Shown here: piece after piece, positions 1 through 9,592 of the stretch
Numbering within the stretch: position 1 is the first letter of the stretch
Layout: each line of letters opens with the position of its first letter
Assembly (NCBI RefSeq): GCF_009674565.1
Contig: NZ_WKJL01000001.1
Span: 884,476 to 948,475, forward strand
Length of the DNA stretch: 64,000 bases
Direction of reading: 5' to 3'
DNA from: Duganella aquatilis
GTDB lineage: Bacteria > Pseudomonadota > Gammaproteobacteria > Burkholderiales > Burkholderiaceae_D
Made by a program: the position numbers and the translations under genes
The notes under the pieces: model-generated
Told to the model about the DNA's origin: nothing
Databases searched by the model: none
Seen by the model: the letters and a program-made list of their open reading frames with translations, nothing else

Positions 1-1013
1 GCGTTGTAGCTGCCGGCGCCGTAGCGTTCGTCGATGACCTTGTCGAGCAGGTGCAGCGCCGACGACACCACCGTGCCGCCCGATTCGCGCGAGTGGAAGA
101 ATTCCTCCTCGTCCACTTCGGCCGCCGCCGTGTGGTGGCGGATGAACACCACCTCGATCTTGTCGTACACGCGCTTGAGGAACAGATACAGCAGGATGAA
201 GAAGCGCTTGGCGGTGTCCTTGCGGGTTTCGTCCATCGAACCGGAGACGTCCATGATGCAGAACATCACCGCCTGCGTCATCGGCTTCGGCACCTTGACG
301 CGGTTGGTGTAGCGCAGGTCGAAGGGATCGATGTAGGGAATCGCCAGGATGCGCGTGTGCAGGTGGTGGATCAGTTTCTTCAGCTCGACCACGCGCGGGT
401 CCTGCAGCGGCACGCCTTCGAGCAGCAGCGTTTCCAGTTCGCGCTCGGCCTCGGCCACGCGCTTGCGCGACGGCCCACCGACCGCGATGCGCCGGCCCAG
501 CGCGCCGCGCAGCGAGCGCAGCACGTGGATGTTGGACGGCGTGCCGGACATGTTGTAGCCGGCGCGCTGGTTCTTGAAGTCGGTGCTGGCGGTCAGCTGC
601 GTCTTGACCATGTGCGGCAGTTCCAGGTCTTCGAAGAAGTAGTTCATGAATTCTTCGCGCGACAGCTCGAAGATGAAGTCGTCCTCGGTCATCTGGTCGC
701 TGTTGCCGGCCTTGCCGCGGCCGGAACCGGCGCCGCCTTTGGGGCGGTTGATCTGGTCGCCTTTCTGGTATTCCTGGTTGCCGGGATTGACCACCTCCCA
801 CACGCCGCCGTGGGCATGGCCGAACGATGGCTCGCTCACATCCTTGACCGGGATGGAGACTTTTTCGCCGTTCTCAACGTCGGTGATGGAACGGCCCTTG
901 ATGGCGCGGCCCACCGCGTCCTTGATCTGCGATTTATAGCGCCGCAAGAAGCGCTCGCGGTTGACTGCGGACTTGTTCTTGCCCTGTAAACGTCGGTCGA
1001 TGAGGTAAGTCAA
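1..1013 (-). CDS. yeaH: YeaH/YhbH family protein (DUF444), 3' end outside window
   Basis: The translation begins TYLIDRRLQG and continues with Arg/Lys-rich sequence typical of the DUF444 family. A VWA-like segment (FCIMDVSGSMDE, a MIDAS DxSxS motif) lies around residue 250. The start is TTG at 1013, supported by a GGAGG at 1020-1024 with 6-nt spacing; no ATG upstream or nearby fits as well. The gene runs off the left edge, so the C-terminus is missing. It lies 66 bp downstream of prkA on the same strand. In many proteobacteria prkA, yeaH and spoVR/ycgB form one stationary-phase or nitrogen-starvation operon, so co-transcription is likely. The molecular function of YeaH is not established; a role together with the kinase is inferred from the conserved pairing. 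Confidence 0.9.
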   Translation of the reverse strand, partial: MTYLIDRRLQGKNKSAVNRERFLRRYKSQIKDAVGRAIKGRSITDVENGEKVSIPVKDVSEPSFGHAHGGVWEVVNPGNQEYQKGDQINRPKGGAGSGRGKAGNSDQMTEDDFIFELSREEFMNYFFEDLELPHMVKTQLTASTDFKNQRAGYNMSGTPSNIHVLRSLRGALGRRIAVGGPSRKRVAEAERELETLLLEGVPLQDPRVVELKKLIHHLHTRILAIPYIDPFDLRYTNRVKVPKPMTQAVMFCIMDVSGSMDETRKDTAKRFFILLYLFLKRVYDKIEVVFIRHHTAAAEVDEEEFFHSRESGGTVVSSALHLLDKVIDERYGAGSYN

Positions 1014-1079
1014 AAGATGCCTCCTGCTGCTATTGGTCGGCGCCGCGCCACCCGTGCACAGGTGGCGCGCAAGCACTGC

Positions 1080-3002
1080 TTAGGACGACTTCCTCACGCG
1101 CAGATACCATTCGCACAGCAAGCGCACTTGCTTGGCCGTGTAGCCTTTTTCCACCATGCGCGCGACAAAGTCGGCGTGCTTGTTGGCGTCTTCCGCGCTG
1201 GCCTTGGCGTTGAACGAAATCACCGGCAGCAGTTCTTCCGTATTCGAGAACATCTTCTTCTCGATCACGGTGCGGAATTTTTCGTAGCTGGTCCAGGCCG
1301 GATTCTTCCCGCCATTATTAGCGCGCGCCCGCAGTCCGAAGTTGACAATCTCGTTGCGGAAATCCTTGGGATTCGAAATCCCGGCCGGCTTCTCGATTTT
1401 TTCCAGCTCGTTGTTCAGCGATTCGCGGTCGAAGCTTTCGCCGGTGTCCGGATCGCGGTACTCCTGGTCCTGGATCCAGAAGTCGGCAAAGGTCACGTAG
1501 CGGTCGAAGATATTCTGGCCGTACTCGGAATACGATTCCAGGTAGGCGGTCTGGATTTCCTTGCCGATGAATTCCACGTAGCGCTGCGCCAGGTGCTCCT
1601 TGATGTACGAGAAGTACTTCTGTTCCAGCTCCGGCGGGAATTGCTCGCGCTCGACCTGCTGCTCCAGCACGTACAGCAGGTGCACCGGGTTGGCCGCCAC
1701 TTCGGTATTGTCGAAGTTAAACACCTTGGACAGGATCTTGAACGCGAAGCGCGTCGACAGCCCGTTCATGCCTTCGTCCACGCCGGCGTAGTCGACGTAC
1801 TCGTGCAGCGACTTGGCCTTGGGATCGGTGTCCTTCAGGTTCTCGCCGTCGTACACCAGCATCTTGCTGAAGATGCTGGAGTTTTCCGGATCCTTCAGCC
1901 GCGACAGGATGGCGAACTGCGACATCATGCGCAGCGTGCCCGGCGCGCACGGCGCCGCCGCCAGCGAGGAATTGGCCAGCAGCTTGTCGTAGATCTTGAT
2001 CTCGTCTGTCACGCGCAGGCAGTACGGCACTTTGACGATGTAGATCCTGTCGAGGAAAGCCTCGTTGTTGCGGTTGTTCTTGAATGATTTCCACTCGGAC
2101 TCATTCGAGTGCGCCAGGATCACGCCGTCGAACGGAATCGCGCCGAAGCCTTCCGTACCCTTGTAGTTGCCTTCCTGGGTGGCGGTCAGCAGTGGATGCA
2201 GCACCTTGATCGGCGCCTTGAACATCTCGACGAATTCCATCAGGCCCTGGTTGGCCAGGCACAGGCCGCCCGAGTAGCTGTAGGCGTCCGGATCGTCCTG
2301 CGAATAATCTTCCAGCTTGCGGATATCGACCTTGCCGACCAGCGAGGAAATGTCCTGGTTGTTTTCGTCGCCAGGCTCGGTCTTGGAAATGGCGACCTGC
2401 TTCAGCACGGAAGGATAGCGGCGCACCACGCGGAACTGGTTGATGTCGCCATTGAACTCGTGCAGGCGCTTGACCGCCCATGGGCTCGGGATGTTGCGCA
2501 GGTAGCGGCGCGGAATGCCGTAGTCCTCTTCCAGGATGACGCCGTCCTCGTCCTCGTTGAACAAGCCCAGCGGCGACTCGTTCACCGGCGAACCCTTCAG
2601 GCAGTAGAAGGGCACGTGCTCCATCAGCGACTTGAGCTTCTCGGCGATCGACGATTTGCCGCCGCCCACCGGACCGAGCAGATACAGGATCTGCTTGCGT
2701 TCCTCCAGGCCCTGCGCGGCGTGACGGAAGTAGGACACCACTTGCTCGATCACTTCCTCGGTGCCGTAGAACTCGCGGAAAGCCGGATAGATCTTGATTA
2801 CCTTGTTGCCGAAGATGCGCGACAGCCGCGTGTCGTTGCGGGTGTCGATCAGGGTCGGTTCGCCGATGGCGGCCAGCATGCGCTCGGCGGCGCTGGCGTA
2901 GGTAAGCCGGTCTTTCTTGCAAAGTTCGAGATATTCCTTCATGGACATCTCTTCTTCTTTGGTCCGTTCGTATCGTGCGGCGTAGTTGTCAAAAATGGTC
3001 AT
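1080..3002 (-). CDS. prkA: PrkA/YeaG family serine protein kinase
   Basis: A 640-residue protein, close to the 644 of Escherichia coli YeaG. It has the AAA-like N-terminal domain with Walker A GPVGGGKS (residues 110-117) and the conserved PrkA C-terminal kinase-like region. The chosen start is ATG at 3002 (MTIFDNYAARYERT), preceded by AAGGACA. An in-frame ATG 12 codons upstream gives a tail not seen in the family. PrkA is a cytoplasmic Ser/Thr kinase with ATPase features, linked to stress and nutrient starvation responses in enterics. It is the first gene of the prkA-yeaH pair. A promoter-like sequence lies about 210 bp upstream. Family assignment is secure; substrates are unknown. Confidence 0.96.
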   Translation of the reverse strand: MTIFDNYAARYERTKEEEMSMKEYLELCKKDRLTYASAAERMLAAIGEPTLIDTRNDTRLSRIFGNKVIKIYPAFREFYGTEEVIEQVVSYFRHAAQGLEERKQILYLLGPVGGGKSSIAEKLKSLMEHVPFYCLKGSPVNESPLGLFNEDEDGVILEEDYGIPRRYLRNIPSPWAVKRLHEFNGDINQFRVVRRYPSVLKQVAISKTEPGDENNQDISSLVGKVDIRKLEDYSQDDPDAYSYSGGLCLANQGLMEFVEMFKAPIKVLHPLLTATQEGNYKGTEGFGAIPFDGVILAHSNESEWKSFKNNRNNEAFLDRIYIVKVPYCLRVTDEIKIYDKLLANSSLAAAPCAPGTLRMMSQFAILSRLKDPENSSIFSKMLVYDGENLKDTDPKAKSLHEYVDYAGVDEGMNGLSTRFAFKILSKVFNFDNTEVAANPVHLLYVLEQQVEREQFPPELEQKYFSYIKEHLAQRYVEFIGKEIQTAYLESYSEYGQNIFDRYVTFADFWIQDQEYRDPDTGESFDRESLNNELEKIEKPAGISNPKDFRNEIVNFGLRARANNGGKNPAWTSYEKFRTVIEKKMFSNTEELLPVISFNAKASAEDANKHADFVARMVEKGYTAKQVRLLCEWYLRVRKSS

Positions 3003-3122
3003 TTGGATGTCCTTTGATGATGAAAACCTGCATGTCACGAGTCACCGGCAGTTCGCCTGCCCTGGCCCTGATTTGTATAATTCCCCTTAGTCTTATTTTT
3101 CTTGTGGTCAGCTTCCTTTGGC

Positions 3123-3141
3123 GGCACGGATTGCCCGTGCC
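3123..3141. promoter_or_regulatory. Perfect inverted repeat in the prkA leader
   Basis: GGCACGG, then 5 nt, then CCGTGCC: a perfect 7-bp inverted repeat lying between the putative prkA promoter and the prkA start. It could be an operator or a leader hairpin. The rest of 3003-3442 is AT-rich compared with the window and holds no convincing gene. Confidence 0.35.
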
Positions 3142-3213
3142 TTTGAGCTGGCTTTATGGCCGGATGGCGGCTTTTATGTGTTGGTCGTAATGCTTCTTAC
3201 GTCTATGAAATTG

Positions 3214-3242
3214 ATTATTGCGCTATTGGTGCAGGAAGTCAA
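3214..3242 (-). promoter_or_regulatory. Putative sigma-70 promoter for prkA
   Basis: Read on the minus strand: TTGACT, a 17-bp spacer, AATAAT. Each element matches the consensus at 5 of 6 positions with ideal spacing. Transcription would start near 3207 and leave a leader of about 205 nt before prkA. I looked for a sigma-54 site, as is known for enteric yeaGH, and did not see one. Confidence 0.45.
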
Positions 3243-3379
3243 AAGGTATGTCGTAATATCGTTAATACCCTTTTGTAAGGCCATGATTTAAAAAAGAAAT
3301 ATCGAATTAATCACGCACTTTTGATGGTGTTTTTTCGTCCTTTAACGTCACAGTATCACGCCTTTGAAAGATGTGCTGA

Positions 3380-4450
<1,071 letters not shown>

Positions 4451-4462
4451 AACCCAGAGGCT

Positions 4463-4492
4463 GGGGTCTGACCCCGTACGGGGTCAGACCCC
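4463..4492. repeat. 30-bp perfect palindrome with nested GGGGTC/GACCCC arms
   Basis: The arms GGGGTCTGACCCC and GGGGTCAGACCCC flank GTAC, giving a 30-bp perfect palindrome 12 bp after the add stop codon. Each arm is itself almost self-complementary. It is unusual for a plain terminator because no T-tract follows. GGGGTC/GACCCC elements of this kind are dispersed REP-like repeats in many betaproteobacterial genomes. No second copy occurs in this window. Confidence 0.7.
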
Positions 4493-4588
4493 TTGTCCCT
4501 GGTGTGCGGGGCTAAACGGTTTCCGCGTGCGTTGAAGAGCGGTATCCATCTGCGCCTTTGGGGTGCGGGTTTCCAACCCAAGATCATT

Positions 4589-7126
4589 ATGCTTAAACTT
4601 GCCCTGAAAATGACCGCCCGCGACTGGCGCGCCGGCCAGCTCCGCTTCCTGCTGATCGCACTCACCGTCGCGGTGGCGGCCTTATCCGCCACCGGTTTCT
4701 TCATCGACCGCCTGCGCAGCGGCTTGGACCGCGACGCCCACCAACTGCTCGGCGCCGACGTCGTCATCAGCGCCGACCTCCCGGTCCGCCCCGCATGGCG
4801 CGCGGAGGCCATCACCCGCGGCCTGACCGTCACCGATACCGTCACCTTCCCCAGCATGGCGCAAGCCGGCGAGGGCGACGACTCCACCTCCATGCTGTCG
4901 GCCCTGAAAGCCGTCGGCCCCGGCTACCCCCTGCGCGGCAAAGTCAAGATCACCACCGACGCCGCCCAGGCCGAACAAAGCATCGGCGCCGCCGCCACGA
5001 CCGTTCCGGCCCACGGCACCGTCTGGATCGAACCCGGCCTGCTGGGCAGCCTGAAAACCAGCATCGGCCAGCAACTCAAGCTGGGCGACAAGACCTTCAC
5101 CGTTACCCAGTTGATCGCCGCCGAACCGGACCGCGGCGCCAACTTCCTGGCCTTCGCGCCGCGCGTGATGTTCGCCTTGCAGGATCTGGAGGCGACCAAC
5201 CTGATCCAGCCCGGCTCGCGCGTCAACTACCGCCTGCTGATCGGCGCACCGCCAACGCTGAACAACGGCGCCGCCGTCGCCAAGGCCTACCAGGACTGGC
5301 TGCAAGCACAAATCAAGACCAACAACATCAAGGGCGTGCGCGTCGAATCGCTGGAAAACGGCCGTCCTGAAATGCAAACCACGCTGGAACGCGCGGACCG
5401 TTTCCTGTCGCTGGTCGGCCTGCTGTCGGCGATGCTGGCGGCGGTGGCCGTGGCGATGGCGGCGCGCCGCTTCATGCAGCGCCACCTCGACGCCTGCGCC
5501 ATGCTGCGCTGCCTGGGCCTGACGCAGAACCAGGTCACGCTGATGTACCTGATCGAATTCCTGCTGGTCGGCCTGCTGGGCAGCGCCATGGGCGTGGCGG
5601 TCGGTTTCGGCGGCCATTATGTGCTGCTGGAGGTGCTTGGCTCGCTGGTGTCGGCCGAACTGCCGGCGCCGACCATCTACCCGGCGCTGCAAGGCATGGC
5701 GATCGGCATCCTGCTGCTGGCCGCCTTCGCGCTGCCGCCTATCCTGCAACTGCGAAAAGTGCCGCACAACCGCGTGATCCGCCGCGAACAGGACGCGCCG
5801 CAAGTCGGCGCATTGGCCACTTACGGCTTCGGCATGCTGGGCTTTGTCGCGCTGCTGCTGTGGCAGGCGGGCGATGCGGCCATGGCGCTGTACACGGCGC
5901 TCGGCTTCCTCGGTGCGTTCGCGGTGTTCGCGCTGGTCGCCTGGCTGGGATTGCGTTCGCTGCGCTCGCTGCGCGGCGCGGTCGATCATCAAAGCTGGCG
6001 TTTCGCCGTCACCTCGCTGCAGCGCCGTCCCGGCGCCACCATCGTGCAGGTGGTGTCGCTGGCGCTGGGCATGATGGCGCTGCTGGTGCTGACCGTGGTG
6101 CGCGGCGACCTGATGACGGCCTGGCGCAACGCCACGCCGCCGGACGCGCCGAACCGCTTCATCATCAACATCCAGCCGGAGCAGCAGCAGGAGATCGCCA
6201 GGCGCCTGCAGGCGGCCGGCGTGAATTACGCGCCGCAGTATCCGATGATACGCGGCCGCCTGACCGCCGTGAACGGCAAGCCGGTCACCGCCGAGACCTA
6301 CACCGAAGACCGCGCCAAAGGCCTGGCCGACCGCGAATTCAACCTGTCCACCATGGCCCAGATGCAGGCCGAGAACAAGATCAGCGCCGGCAAATGGTTC
6401 GAGGACAAGCCAGGCCAGGCCGAAGCTTCGGTGGAAGAGGGCATCGCCAAGACGCTGCGCTGGAAGCTGGGCGACAAGCTGCGCTTCGACATCGCCGGCG
6501 CGCCGGTGGACGTGACCATCACCAGCCTACGCAAGCTGGATTGGGGTTCGATGCGCGTCAACTTCTTCGTCATCATCAACCCGGCGGCGATGACGGAGAT
6601 CTCGCAAAGCTGGATCACCGCCTTCCACCTGCCGCAAGGCGAGGGCGCGGTGATGAATGCGCTGACGCGTGATTTCCCCAACCTGACCATCGTCGACATC
6701 GGCGGCATCCTGCGCCAGGTGCAGGCAGTGCTGGACCAGGTGGTGACCGCCGTCGAATTCCTGTTCATCTTCACGCTGGCGTCCGGCGTGCTGGTGCTGT
6801 ATGCGGCGCTGATGGGTTCCCAGGACGAGCGCACGCGCGAGGCGGGCCTGCTGCGCGCGCTGGGTGCGACCCGCAAGCAGCTGTCGCAGGCGCAGATGAT
6901 CGAGTTCACGCTGGTGGGCGCCTTGTCCGGCGTGCTGGCGGCGACCGGCGCGGCCACCATGGGCTGGGCGCTGGCCACTTACCAGTTCAAGTTCGCGTGG
7001 AGCTTCAGTCCCGTGGTGTGGCTGGTCGGCCTGTTGGCGGGCGCGCTGTGCGCCATCGCCGGCGGCTGGCTGGGCCTGCGCAACGTGCTGCGCCAGCCGC
7101 CGTTGCAAACGCTGCGCGAAGCCTAA
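4589..7126 (+). CDS. FtsX-like ABC transporter permease (YbbP type)
   Basis: An 845-residue integral membrane protein. It has an N-terminal membrane segment (residues about 18-36), a large periplasmic domain, a first FtsX domain around residues 270-430 with three helices, a central helix pair, a second large periplasmic domain, and a C-terminal FtsX domain (about 720-840) with the ERTREAGLLRALGAT coupling-helix signature. The start ATG at 4589 gives MLKLALKMTARDWRAGQ, the usual N-terminus of YbbP-like permeases; the 32-codon upstream extension is not plausible and overlaps the intergenic palindrome region. The family is the permease half of YbbAP/LolCDE-like systems. Members are proposed to move lipophilic substrates across the cell envelope. 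The partner ATPase is not adjacent here, so the substrate cannot be read from context. The 3' end overlaps the convergent jqsR by 4 bp. Confidence 0.9.
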   Translation: MLKLALKMTARDWRAGQLRFLLIALTVAVAALSATGFFIDRLRSGLDRDAHQLLGADVVISADLPVRPAWRAEAITRGLTVTDTVTFPSMAQAGEGDDSTSMLSALKAVGPGYPLRGKVKITTDAAQAEQSIGAAATTVPAHGTVWIEPGLLGSLKTSIGQQLKLGDKTFTVTQLIAAEPDRGANFLAFAPRVMFALQDLEATNLIQPGSRVNYRLLIGAPPTLNNGAAVAKAYQDWLQAQIKTNNIKGVRVESLENGRPEMQTTLERADRFLSLVGLLSAMLAAVAVAMAARRFMQRHLDACAMLRCLGLTQNQVTLMYLIEFLLVGLLGSAMGVAVGFGGHYVLLEVLGSLVSAELPAPTIYPALQGMAIGILLLAAFALPPILQLRKVPHNRVIRREQDAPQVGALATYGFGMLGFVALLLWQAGDAAMALYTALGFLGAFAVFALVAWLGLRSLRSLRGAVDHQSWRFAVTSLQRRPGATIVQVVSLALGMMALLVLTVVRGDLMTAWRNATPPDAPNRFIINIQPEQQQEIARRLQAAGVNYAPQYPMIRGRLTAVNGKPVTAETYTEDRAKGLADREFNLSTMAQMQAENKISAGKWFEDKPGQAEASVEEGIAKTLRWKLGDKLRFDIAGAPVDVTITSLRKLDWGSMRVNFFVIINPAAMTEISQSWITAFHLPQGEGAVMNALTRDFPNLTIVDIGGILRQVQAVLDQVVTAVEFLFIFTLASGVLVLYAALMGSQDERTREAGLLRALGATRKQLSQAQMIEFTLVGALSGVLAATGAATMGWALATYQFKFAWSFSPVVWLVGLLAGALCAIAGGWLGLRNVLRQPPLQTLREA

Positions 7127-8130
7127 GCTGCGATGGTTTGCGGCTGCAGCGTCTGCAGGAACTGCCCGTAGGTAACGGGCCGCTGGTCGAAGTAATGGCC
7201 GGGCAGGTCGAACAGCGCCCAGTAGTAGTTCTCCTTGCCCTGGCAGATGCGCGGCGCGGCGCTGTAGCGGTGCCAGTTCTCGCTCATGCGGCTGGTGTAC
7301 ATGCCGTCGCCGAATGGATCGCTGAAGAAGGTCAGCACGCGCCGCTCCAGCAGCGCGTGCAGCAGCGAGCGCGGAGCGTCGCTGTCGCGCGCCACTTCGT
7401 ACTGGGCGTACATGCCTTGCTCGGTCTCCACCATCATCAGCGTCGCCTTGCCGTGCTGGTCGAGGAACAGGATGCCGGTCGGATTCGGGAAGATGTAATG
7501 CTCGACGAAGCCCAGCGTGCGCTTCAGCTCCCGCACCACTTCCGTGAACGCCGGATCGGTCAGGAAGCGGTAATCGTGCAGCGCCACCATCTCGCGCAGC
7601 GTGTCGGAGCGGTGGTCGAAGTAGTTCTCCTGCAGCGTGGCGATTTCCATTTCCAGGATGTCCAGCGCGTGGTCGTCGCTCTTCTTGATGTAGCGGTCGA
7701 TCAGGCCGCGGTTGAAGGCGCTGACGGCGACCTTTTCATCGGCCGCGCCGGTGAACAGAATCTTCTTGCACGGCAGGTGCGCCACCTGCTCGCAGAATTC
7801 CAGCCCGTTCATCTGCGGCATCGAATAATCCACCACCAGCACCGACGGCACGGCAAAGCGCTCGCCCTGTTCGGCGATGCGGTAGATGCGCTCCAGGTCC
7901 AGCGCCACGTTGCACTGGTCGGCCGGCAGGTTCTGCATGTCGAAGTTGACGTGCAGCGGCACCGTGCTGTCCGGCGCGCTGGCGCGCAGCCATTGCAGCG
8001 CTTCGCTGGTGTCGTGGAAGGTTTTGTTGGCCAGCATGGGATCGAGCTGGAACGACAGGCTGCGCAGGAACGAGTCGCTGTCGTCGATCAGGATGGTCAG
8101 TGTGGGATGGGCATAAACGGGCAGATGCAT
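7123..8130 (-). CDS. jqsR: Response regulator of the alpha-hydroxyketone quorum-sensing system (LqsR/JqsR type)
   Basis: A 335-residue protein with an N-terminal receiver domain. It has an acidic pair at D16-D17, phospho-acceptor D101 in VLVVDYSMPQMNG, T127 in LFTGAADE and a Lys at 149-150 in YIKKSDD. The roughly 180-residue C-terminal half is not a DNA-binding helix-turn-helix and resembles the output region of Legionella LqsR-like regulators. The gene starts 3 nt after the stop of the histidine kinase gene, with its ribosome site (GAGGTG) inside the kinase 3' end, so the two are translationally coupled. It should receive phosphate from JqsS and relay the CAI-1/LAI-1-type signal. The assignment rests on the receiver residues and the locus layout; the output mechanism is unknown. 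Confidence 0.85.
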   Translation of the reverse strand: MHLPVYAHPTLTILIDDSDSFLRSLSFQLDPMLANKTFHDTSEALQWLRASAPDSTVPLHVNFDMQNLPADQCNVALDLERIYRIAEQGERFAVPSVLVVDYSMPQMNGLEFCEQVAHLPCKKILFTGAADEKVAVSAFNRGLIDRYIKKSDDHALDILEMEIATLQENYFDHRSDTLREMVALHDYRFLTDPAFTEVVRELKRTLGFVEHYIFPNPTGILFLDQHGKATLMMVETEQGMYAQYEVARDSDAPRSLLHALLERRVLTFFSDPFGDGMYTSRMSENWHRYSAAPRICQGKENYYWALFDLPGHYFDQRPVTYGQFLQTLQPQTIAA

Positions 8131-8133
8131 GTT

Positions 8134-9420
8134 TCACCTCGCGATGGCTAGCGATTGGGGGAACTCCAGGACAAACACGGCGTAGGCGCTCTCGCGCGAG
8201 ACGCAACGGATTTTCGCCGCCCAGGCCTCCATGATTTCCTGGCACAGCGCCAGCCCGATGCCGGCGCCGTTGTGCGGCGGGTGCGAATAAAAACGGCGGA
8301 AGATCAGCGGCATCTGCTGTGTCGGGATGCCGCAGCCGGTGTCGATGAACAGCAGGCGCGGCGGCTGGTGCGCGCCGTCGATGATGATGCGCACGCGCCC
8401 CTTGCCGGCGCGCTGCACCGCGCGCAGCGCATTGCGCAGCAGGTTGAGCAGCACCACCACCGCCAGCTCGGTCTGGCCGGCGAACTGGAAGTTGCGGCGC
8501 ACCTCCAGCTTGACCATCTTCTGCTGCTTGGTGCTGGAGAAGGGATAGCGCCGCAGCACCGCCTCCACCACCGTCTCCATCGACACCGTCTCCACCGGAT
8601 GCAGCTTTTGCCGCACCGCCGTGGCGCTCAGCAGGAACAGGTCGATCATGTGGTTCATGTGGCGCACCTCGAACTGGATGCGCGCCAGCGCGTCGATGAT
8701 GGTCAGCCGGTCTTCCGGGCTGTGGGCGTGGCCCTGGGCGTCGGCCATCATGCGCAGCAGGCCGCGCACGTTGGCGTCGACGCTGGTGAGTGGCGTGCGC
8801 AGCTCGTGCGCCACGGTGGCCAGGCCGGCGCCCATGCCGGCCAGCTTTTCCTGCGCCAGCACATGGCGGCTGATCTTGGCCACCGACAGCACGGCGATGG
8901 TAAACCAGTGGATCGGCACCTGTTGCAGCACCTGCCGGCTGGTCAGCATGTCGCCCGCGCCCAGCGCCGACGCCGCCACGCAGGCCAGCGCGGTGCCGGC
9001 CACGTAGGCGCGCAGCGCCAGGCCGGTGTCGAAGTGGAACAGCACCACCAGCCCGATCAGCAGCGACTCGCCCCACACGCCGGACGCGTGGTTCATCAAA
9101 AACATGAAGGTGAAGAAGAACGGGAAGATGTAGCCGAGCGCCACCAGCAGGTACAGGTTCAGCATCTGCCGGCTGAACTGGCGCGCGAACAGACCCAGCG
9201 CGCAGAGCAGGATGCCGAGCAGGCGCAGCGACAGCGATTCGTACTCCTGCGGGAAAAAGTGCTGCCAGATCACGTAGTACAGCGGCATGCCCACCGTGCC
9301 GATGCAGGCGAGCAGCAGCACGCGCACGGTCGCATGGTCTTCGCGGCCGTGATACAGCAGCAGGGACTGCACCAGTCCGTGTTGCCAGCGCTTCCACCGT
9401 TCGTGCAGGGTCGGCTTCAT
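8134..9420 (-). CDS. jqsS: Membrane histidine kinase, CqsS/LqsS/JqsS type autoinducer sensor
   Basis: A 428-residue sensor kinase. Residues about 30-185 form six hydrophobic helices with almost no periplasmic loops, as in CqsS, which binds its ketone signal within the membrane. The H-box is VAHELRTPL with phospho-accepting H205. Further on are a DTGCGIP ATP-binding box and a GAGIGLAL lid motif near the C-terminus. Unlike Vibrio CqsS it has no fused receiver; that function is supplied by the adjacent jqsR. Start is ATG at 9420; the ribosome site is weak. It is transcribed divergently from jqsA across a 172-bp region with an FNR-type box. The kinase reading frame looks intact, so the cell may still sense the signal. 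Confidence 0.88.
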   Translation of the reverse strand: MKPTLHERWKRWQHGLVQSLLLYHGREDHATVRVLLLACIGTVGMPLYYVIWQHFFPQEYESLSLRLLGILLCALGLFARQFSRQMLNLYLLVALGYIFPFFFTFMFLMNHASGVWGESLLIGLVVLFHFDTGLALRAYVAGTALACVAASALGAGDMLTSRQVLQQVPIHWFTIAVLSVAKISRHVLAQEKLAGMGAGLATVAHELRTPLTSVDANVRGLLRMMADAQGHAHSPEDRLTIIDALARIQFEVRHMNHMIDLFLLSATAVRQKLHPVETVSMETVVEAVLRRYPFSSTKQQKMVKLEVRRNFQFAGQTELAVVVLLNLLRNALRAVQRAGKGRVRIIIDGAHQPPRLLFIDTGCGIPTQQMPLIFRRFYSHPPHNGAGIGLALCQEIMEAWAAKIRCVSRESAYAVFVLEFPQSLAIAR

Positions 9421-9494
9421 GATGACGTTTGACTTTTATCAAGCTGCCATCATCACCTTAATTTACAACGGGTTTTTGGGTATCAAAACGGTAA

Positions 9495-9508
9495 TTGATC
9501 CGTATCAA
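9495..9508. promoter_or_regulatory. FNR/ANR-type box between jqsS and jqsA
   Basis: TTGAT-CCGT-ATCAA is an exact match to the FNR/ANR consensus (TTGAT-N4-ATCAA). It lies 84 bp before the jqsA ATG and 75 bp before the jqsS ATG. Two further TATCAA half-sites occur at 9437-9442 and 9481-9486. AT-rich -10-like sequence (TAAATT, minus strand, 9460-9465) would place the box near -48 for jqsS. No good -10 is seen on the plus strand at the -41.5 geometry. Confidence 0.6.
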
Positions 9509-9592
9509 TCTCTTTGAGTTTTTTTCGCCGCATGGTGGGACTGCGGTTCATAAAAAAACAATCTTTTTTGCTCAAACCCAAGGAGATTCGCC

